Part shown: positions 58,509 to 64,000 of the stretch, one piece after another
Numbering within the stretch: the stretch's first letter is position 1
How the letters are laid out: the number at the start of each line of letters is the position of its first letter
From: Corynespora cassiicola
Taxonomy: Eukaryota; Ascomycota; Dothideomycetes; Pleosporales; Corynesporascaceae
NCBI GenBank assembly: GCA_022059125.1
Contig: JAEUWY010000002.1
Coordinates: 2,232,001-2,296,000, forward strand
DNA length: 64,000 nt
Reading direction: 5' to 3'
The notes under the pieces: generated by a model
Told to the model about the DNA's origin: nothing
Seen by the model: the letters and a program-made list of their open reading frames with translations, nothing else
Databases searched by the model: none
Position numbers and translations under genes: made by a program

Positions 58509-59033
58509 TCGCAAGAAGTGAATATTAGACGTCTTTGTTGTTGTTACACATATGGTGAGCGTAGTGGCAAAGTCTTCAAGGAAGAGCGGGGATGAATGAG
58601 AGCAGCCAGCTGTCTCCCCAGTTTTTTTATCGGCCCCCAACGGGGGGCCTTAGCTTATATAGATACAAGCTTGGCAATACGCTAATGTATGTTGCATAAT
58701 CTTTCAGACCGGCAGAGATAGACTCTACGGTAGGAAATAAGCTAGATAGTTGGGTTGTTGGTGTATAAATAAAATTACAAGGGAATATGTCGCCACCTCA
58801 GCCACTTTATTTCATCCTTCCGGTCTACATTCAACACCTTAAATTCCGCTATGGAATCTCATAGAATAATAGGAGGCAATGAAACCTTATCTGATAGTAT
58901 CTATAGCCCGCTTCAGAGACTCTCAATCATTTAAATGACACGGGTGCATGCTAGCACCTTATCAAATGTAAATTTGTTCACTGGTCCTCAAACAATGACT
59001 GGTGTTCAAATGGACAAGAGGATCGCCTTATTT
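58509..59033. other. Intergenic 525 bp
   Basis: Promoter of the disrupted gene and 3' region of the next minus-strand gene. AT-leaning; no supported feature. Confidence 0.4.
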
Positions 59034-59991
59034 TTATGAAGAGGAATAGCTGGTTTGATCTGATTCGGCCCGTATAACTGGTACTTTGGGTCTTATTGCG
59101 GCCGTCATACGACTGAAAGGTCTCAGACGGCCCTGCTCAGCTCCAAGTGCCTTCATGATCGCTTCTTGTGCGTCATGACAGGCATTTTGCCCGATATCGT
59201 ATGGGTTACGAATGAGTGACTCTGTGAATCCCACCAGACCACTCAAGAGAATATCAACGGGCTGTCCGCGAAGTTGTTTCGTCCAGTAATATTCGTCGAG
59301 GTCAAAGCACTCATAGGATCGAGAGTCAATTTGGTACCATGAATTCTTAACCCCACTTTCTTCTGGATGAGAAACATTTGCTTGATACCACAATCGGTAC
59401 GGTTTGCCAATTTCGACCTCGCGAATGACTGAGGTCAGGGTTAGAAGAGCAGCAAAAGATGCAGAGTGAACGAACTTATGTGTGGCTGCGATTCCCCCGT
59501 CTTCTCATCGGTGCAATCTTGTATGCGCTCAAACAAGAATTGGGTCACTGGTTTTGACTCCAGTTTCTCATCTTTATCCATAATTTTGGTATGTTCATGC
59601 GTGTGGGCATCGAACAAGACAGCTGAGTGCGCAAATACATCGAACATGAATAGCCATCCCGCTAGCCTACGGCGACATATGTAAGCTCTTTTTAGCACCA
59701 GGTTGTTATGTTTATGCTTGGTTTGGGGCAGCTTTTCTGAGATTACATGAACTTTTGCGATACGTACAGTCGCATCAAGCACACTTACTAATCTCAATGA
59801 ATGGAGCCATTGAGTCTGTTCGCTCAGGCTTGTCGTTTTAGACCTATGGAGCAATTTTATGAATAAACGTATATCCCCCAAATGTCTGATATATTATTTT
59901 TTGAATAATGACATACTACTTACGCTATAAAAATATAGGTCAGTCCCAAGTCACAAGATGAATGACCAATATATTGCACTGCAGCTGTTTC
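59034..59991 (-). CDS. Hypothetical protein, 5' end unresolved
   Basis: At least three minus-strand exons are read: one ending at 59924 (open back to 59991, no ATG), 59885-59477 and 59428-59034. Introns are GTAAGT...TCAG (39 bp) and GTTCGT...CTCAG (48 bp). The readable product includes IFIA|HLGDIRLFIKLLHRSK, a Cys/Arg-containing middle (RAYICRRRLAGWLFMFDVF), and after the last intron REVEIGKPYRLWYQANVSHPEE and LIRNPYDIGQNACHDAQEAIMKALG. It ends in a basic tail, SYSSS. I recognise no family. The first exon, with the ATG, must lie further right or has been lost; no good candidate was seen before 60060. It could be a decayed gene. Confidence 0.5.
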
Positions 59992-60428
59992 TTATTACAA
60001 ATAAGTCTCAAGAGACGTGTAAAGCCTTATCTTATGAAGTGAACGTATAATATTGTGTGGATAAAGATCCAAAATAATGGATTGACCGGTTTTTCTGCAG
60101 ATGATCGTGATCTAAGAGAAAGTGAGAAGATCTTTAGCCAACTACGTTCATTCGTTGATTTAATGGTGAGTGGTACAAATAATCAATTGGGTTGACGTCT
60201 GACCAGACCCCGCAACTGGTTATCAGGTGGATTTTTGCGCATATGCACGTTCCAACTTTCGTTAAGCGTATGCCGCGTAGGTATATAGTTATCAGGGCTA
60301 TGAGACCATAGAAAACACCGTAGATTTAAACCCAGCCCTTCCTCGACTCCAAGCCTTTGATACAGTGACCTGCGCCTTCCACTATCTAGCTACGTGGAGG
60401 AACAAACGACAAAACAACCCCGAGCCCT
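59992..60428. other. Intergenic / leader
   Basis: This separates the unresolved minus-strand gene from the rightward gene at 60526. The last 130 bp read like a fungal leader (CCCAGCCCTTCCTCGACTCC) up to the 5' UTR intron. Confidence 0.4.
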
Positions 60429-60519
60429 GTAAGTCATCGTTGCTTTTTGACTCTCATTGTTTTTTTAAAAAACTTCTGGGAATATTGGATGCTAACTTTG
60501 AGCCACGGTGTTAACGCAG
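60429..60519 (+). other. Probable 5' UTR intron
   Basis: GTAAGT donor at 60429, GCTAAC branch-like motif at 60491, and ACGCAG acceptor ending at 60519, seven bases before the ATG at 60526. Length 91 bp. It also removes the GTG-started frame upstream of the ATG. Confidence 0.55.
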
Positions 60520-60525
60520 ATACTC

Positions 60526-61458
60526 ATGGGTCAGAACTATTCTCAAAGTAGGGCACGAAGCACTACAAGACCAAAAGTGCCAGCAACGACAACATTTTTT
60601 TCAATCCCGCCTAATTTCTCCAATGTGTCGGATATTATATCAAATTCAAGAAGCCTCATGGGAGGTGTGCAGCAGGCCAGGGGTGTGATCCCATTGATAA
60701 CTACCACTGCAAAATACGCAAGTGCACTAGGCGCATACTACGCTTTGCTCGGCACAGCTAGTGTGGCACTACAGGCAATTCAAGTCTTAAACAGCTTCAA
60801 AATGTTAGAATCTATGGGGAGAATTGCCAACGCACAGGAGGCATCAGTCGCACTCGAGTCTCCGACCAAATTCGCCAAGAAGGTGTACTCTATGACAAAG
60901 TATCACATCGACTCCACAGCCGAAGCATCCCATGGAGAAAGGCACTTATACTTTATATACCATCCGGATAACGACTGGCATCCACAATTCCGGGAAATGC
61001 TAGATCAAAAACAACTTAATCGTTTCTGTGGCCTCAGTGACAGCCTCCCAGCGCTCTGTTTCTGGATGAGGTTCATGAGAATACTATTAAGAGAGACGGA
61101 TAGGAGAACTTCTTTGGCTGTACAGGATGTTTTTCACATCATTATCCCAGCCTATTGGCCTATTCACTTTGAAGGCCAAATCGATTTCTCTGACGAACTA
61201 TACCCACTCATGATTCACGGAGAAGTCCATCGGGGCAAGCCTCAGGTAAAACTAAACTTGCCTTACGCTAAGGACTGGATATTGGACAAAGTTGAGAATA
61301 CATACGAGGAGCCAGGGATATTCGCGGGATTGACTGTGTGGGGCGCAAAGGGTACTACAGTGCTGGGGGAAATACCCATTGATGCTGATAAGGCAGCCAC
61401 TGAAGAGATACTTTCTAGTTGGAGCAGAAACAGATCAAATGGTCGGAGAAGACGCTAG
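60526..61458 (+). CDS. Hypothetical protein, possibly N-myristoylated
   Basis: The first ATG after the inferred UTR intron gives 310 aa beginning MGQNYSQSRARS. Gly2 with Ser6 and nearby basic residues fits the N-myristoylation consensus. Residues about 45-95 are hydrophobic and Ala/Leu/Thr-rich (RGVIPLITTTAKYASALGAYYALLGTASVALQAIQVL), suitable for membrane contact or an amphipathic helix. The second half looks globular (RHLYFIYHPDNDWHPQFREM; GRIANAQEA; LDEVENTYEEP-like acidic stretch), and the C-terminus is very basic (RNRSNGRRRR). No family is recognised. Some fungal amyloid or NLR-signalling and lysosomal-type Ca-regulated proteins share such layouts, but I see no motif that proves it. Membrane attachment is inference. 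Confidence 0.6.
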   Translation: MGQNYSQSRARSTTRPKVPATTTFFSIPPNFSNVSDIISNSRSLMGGVQQARGVIPLITTTAKYASALGAYYALLGTASVALQAIQVLNSFKMLESMGRIANAQEASVALESPTKFAKKVYSMTKYHIDSTAEASHGERHLYFIYHPDNDWHPQFREMLDQKQLNRFCGLSDSLPALCFWMRFMRILLRETDRRTSLAVQDVFHIIIPAYWPIHFEGQIDFSDELYPLMIHGEVHRGKPQVKLNLPYAKDWILDKVENTYEEPGIFAGLTVWGAKGTTVLGEIPIDADKAATEEILSSWSRNRSNGRRRR

Positions 61459-62280
61459 AGGGGCGTTTAGTTCAATTCGACGTGGCCTTCGACCCAATTC
61501 TACCCCATCTTTTCCAAATAGTGGGTAGAGGAATTTTCCCTTATTACTTATTACCATGAGGATCGGCTAGAACAAGTTGATACAATCATTATCATTCGTC
61601 CTTTGAAATCAATTAGCACTTTCTTACATTGACAACAACTATGAACAATACACATGATAGAAGCTTCACAGCATCAAAATAGTCAGAGTGTGCTAGTACT
61701 TCGAAGATAATTATGCTTCTCGTGTCTCCGGATAACATTTGGAGCTGATACCTGTGCCATTTATTTGAGCTTTTTTGGACTCCCGGGCTCCCGTGTGAAT
61801 CTCCTCCCCTGTGGAATACATGCACAAACATCACCCAGAAATGATCAATTAGCTACAGCAAATCGATTTGAGCATCAAATCAATAAGAAAAAAAAATAAC
61901 AAAAAACCAAGTCCATACGACTTTAGATGATGAAGCTCTGCACGTCTCTAGCGTCCGTCAGGTGGCTAGATTGCTTGACTCGCATACCGAGTTTTGAGCT
62001 GGGTAGTGGCTTCTGATGCTAACTCCTGATACCCTTTTGATTAAATATATGCAAACTGCTGGTGATGAATAAGCTCGAAAAATATACGGACGTAGTGGAA
62101 TATAACGGCCCGGAATCCCATTAAGCAATGTTTGGCAAGGTGTACTTACAACTAGCTCCGATACTTGTGTCTGTACATAAGCAAACTTTTAGCTTGATCA
62201 TTCTATTAATGCCCCACGGATATCATATGCATATTTATACAGCCATTACAATTTTTTCCCCCACTCTCCAACCATTATTT
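61459..62280. other. Intergenic 820 bp between convergent genes
   Basis: 3' regions of the preceding gene and the MFS gene. AT-leaning; short ORFs only (61613-61834). Nothing supported. Confidence 0.45.
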
Positions 62281-63886
62281 TTACGCCTTGGTCATCAACC
62301 CCCAACCCTTATGACACACCCTAGCCCCGACCAACAAGGCCGCACCCCCGATCAACATGCACCCGCCATAGATCCAAATGGCATCGAAGCCGCTGCGATC
62401 CAAGATGGCGCCTCCAATGGGCGTCCCAATCAGCAGCCCGACGGCCACGACCGCAAAGCTCTGCCCGAGCCTGGTGCCAATCTTATCCCGCGCATTCAGG
62501 CTGAGATGCACGATGATGGTCGGCGGCAGGCTGACAAAGGTGCCGGAGAAGAAGCCGTAGAAGGCGATGAGGACGATGAGTCCGGCCGAGGACGTGGCCG
62601 AGATGAAGCAAAAGCACAGCACGCCGGACATGATTGTGCACGGGATGACGACGTTGAAGGGACCGAGGTAGTCAGCCGCCCAGTTGGGCAGGATGCGGCC
62701 GAAGACGGAGGTCGAGTTCATGATGGCGAGGAGGTAAAAGGCCATGTCGTCGTTCGTGATGCGGCGCTGCAGGGCGTACACCTGGGAGTAGAAGAAGGGC
62801 ATGTACAGGCCCATGAAGCCGACGAAGAAGCCGAGGACGTTGAGGGTGTAGGCCGGGATGCGGAAGGCGGGGAGGTCGAGCAGCGAGCGCGACTTTGCGG
62901 GCAGGACGCGCACGCGCATGCAGACGTTGGGGACGAACATGGTGCCCAGGATGATGAAGCCGATTGTGCGCGTCGTCCATGCGAAGCCAATCTGCGGGAG
63001 CAGCTTGTGGAAGACGATGGGGTAGATGACGCCGCCGAGGGAGGACCCGGAGGCGGCGAGGCCAGTCGCGGTGGCGATGCGCGTGGTGAAGTAGGTCGAC
63101 AGGATGGCGACCGAGGGAATAAAGAGGGCGCCCGCGCCAATGCCGATGCAAAAAGCCTGCGCAAGGAGGACCTGCCAATACGTGCGGCAGAGGGAGAGCA
63201 TCATCTGGCCCAGGACCAGCATGAAGGAGCCGCCCAAAAGGAGGGCGCGGAAGTAACCCGCGTCGTAGATGGGACCGGAGATGGCGCCGACGACGAGCAG
63301 GAGGAAGGCCTGGATGCTGCCGATCCAGGAGATTGCCGAGGGGCTCGAGGATGTGAGGAGGTCGGTCTCATAGTAGGCCTGGTAGGATCCAAAGGTGTTG
63401 ATGATGCCCCTGTTTGGTGGTCAGCATTAGCACATTTCTTCATGTGCACGACCCAAGGTCCTGTGTATCGGATCGGCGCGTACAATGGGATTCTAGGGCA
63501 AAAGCAAAGGGGGCGCGGGCGGGAAAAAGAAAGTCGGATGCATACCATGAGTTGAAAAACAAAAAGAAGGCACCCATGACTTGCAGCCATGCCATGAGGC
63601 CTCCATTCGGTATACTTGACGTGTTGTTCACGCTGGGCTGCTTGCTCTTGACGGGCTCCAACGGCTGCTCTCGTGCATCTTCAATCTCATCGTCGTCCTG
63701 CGTCAGCTGCTGCCCCTTCTCTTGCGCCTCCTCATGCCCCGTTGCTGCCACTCCCCGCCCTGTATTCTCAATCGTCTCTCCAGACGACAGTGATGCCGGC
63801 GCGCTCTTCTTCTCATCGTACACGGCTGATGGCGCATCGTCAACCCTCAGCGTGCGACTGTCGTTGTCGTGCCCCGCACGGTCCAT
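62281..63886 (-). CDS. MFS transporter, monocarboxylate-permease (MCH) type
   Basis: Twelve-TM major-facilitator protein of the fungal monocarboxylate-transporter-like group, expected at the plasma membrane; the substrate is unknown. Exons are 63886-63546 and 63409-62281; the 136-bp intron (GTATGC...CAG) splits the Trp of FFNSW|GIINTFG. The product has 489 aa. The first about 75 residues are hydrophilic and Glu/Gln/Asp-rich (regulatory N-tail), then IPNGGLMAWLQVMGAFFLFFNSWG, the typical MCH start. Further landmarks are TYWQVLLAQAFCIGIGAGALFIPSV, ATGLAASGSSLGGVIYP (motif-C-like), MNSTSVFGRILPNWAADYLGPFN (the MCH FGR-x-x-P motif) and GLLIGTPIGGAILD. ATG 63886 (MDRAGHD) was chosen; an in-frame ATG at 63949 adds 21 residues. 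Confidence 0.9.
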
Positions 63887-64000
63887 ATCCTCGGCTGATG
63901 GACTGGCGATAGACTCACTCCAGCGCGCGTAGCCAGGCACTCGGCGCAAAGTCGGTGGTCCAGTAAGCAGTGCTCGCAGGGTACGAGGATTTGTAAGAGC
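63887..64000. other. Upstream end of MFS gene
   Basis: Promoter or leader of the MFS gene; it is cut by the window edge, so an additional upstream exon cannot be excluded. Confidence 0.4.

Noticed and set aside
62128..63555. 475-codon plus-strand ORF, Asp/Glu/Gly-rich
   Set aside because: It lies antisense to the MFS transporter; its open state follows from the GC-rich codon pattern of the real gene.
1..64000. CRISPR arrays, rRNA or tRNA genes
   Set aside because: No regularly spaced direct repeats, no rRNA-like segments and no cloverleaf with a convincing B box were seen; this is a eukaryotic window.

Overview
The window comes from a filamentous ascomycete (Pezizomycotina; I cannot fix the class). 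Genes carry short GT-AG introns of about 45-140 bp. Two strongly AT-biased islands look like repeat-induced point mutation (RIP) blocks. The gene content is also typical: DASH Dad4, INO80 Arp5/Ies6, GH43 arabinanase, NACHT-ankyrin remnants and a DUF6590-type protein.

Layout. 1-8.7 kb is AT island 1: a RIP-ruined Ty3/gypsy element on the minus strand, then a 1.86 kb DNA transposon (family A) and part of a second one (family B). 9-27.5 kb is an accessory-rich stretch: a PAQR/hemolysin-III membrane protein, a broken NACHT-ankyrin gene, a coiled-coil protein, a DUF6590-like protein fused to a trypsin-like protease domain, an unknown protein, a secreted endo-arabinanase, a cell-surface protein, an ABM-fold protein and GOT1. 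28.3-32.4 kb is a housekeeping block: IES6 (-), DAD4 (+), ARP5 (+). Arp5 and Ies6 form one module of the INO80 remodeller. After two gene-poor stretches come a hyaluronan-synthase-like GT2 (35.7-37.5 kb) and a rhodanese-PTP MAPK-type phosphatase (43.1-45.8 kb). A gene with a ubiquitin-like fold and an alpha/beta hydrolase follow (47-50.3 kb).

50.5-56.3 kb is AT island 2. A complete family B element (50505-52352) and a family C element (52617-56264) flank about 260 bp of unmutated host DNA. Family C is itself split by a nested family A copy (53101-54958). Family C landed in the 3' end of a host gene. Removing the element plus one TA copy rejoins the reading frame to a stop at 52550-52552. All three families have TA target duplications and terminal inverted repeats holding two head-to-tail 17-bp units. 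Recognisable Fot1/pogo transposase remnants occur in B and C. The copies of A and B in the two islands are in opposite orientation, so they form large inverted repeats around about 42 kb of genes.

56.3-64 kb holds the disrupted gene, an unknown minus-strand gene, a putatively N-myristoylated protein and an MFS monocarboxylate-type transporter.

Several short or intron-rich genes (DAD4, GOT1, the ABM protein) were built by reading splice junctions by hand. All exon models are inference from sequence, without transcript data.
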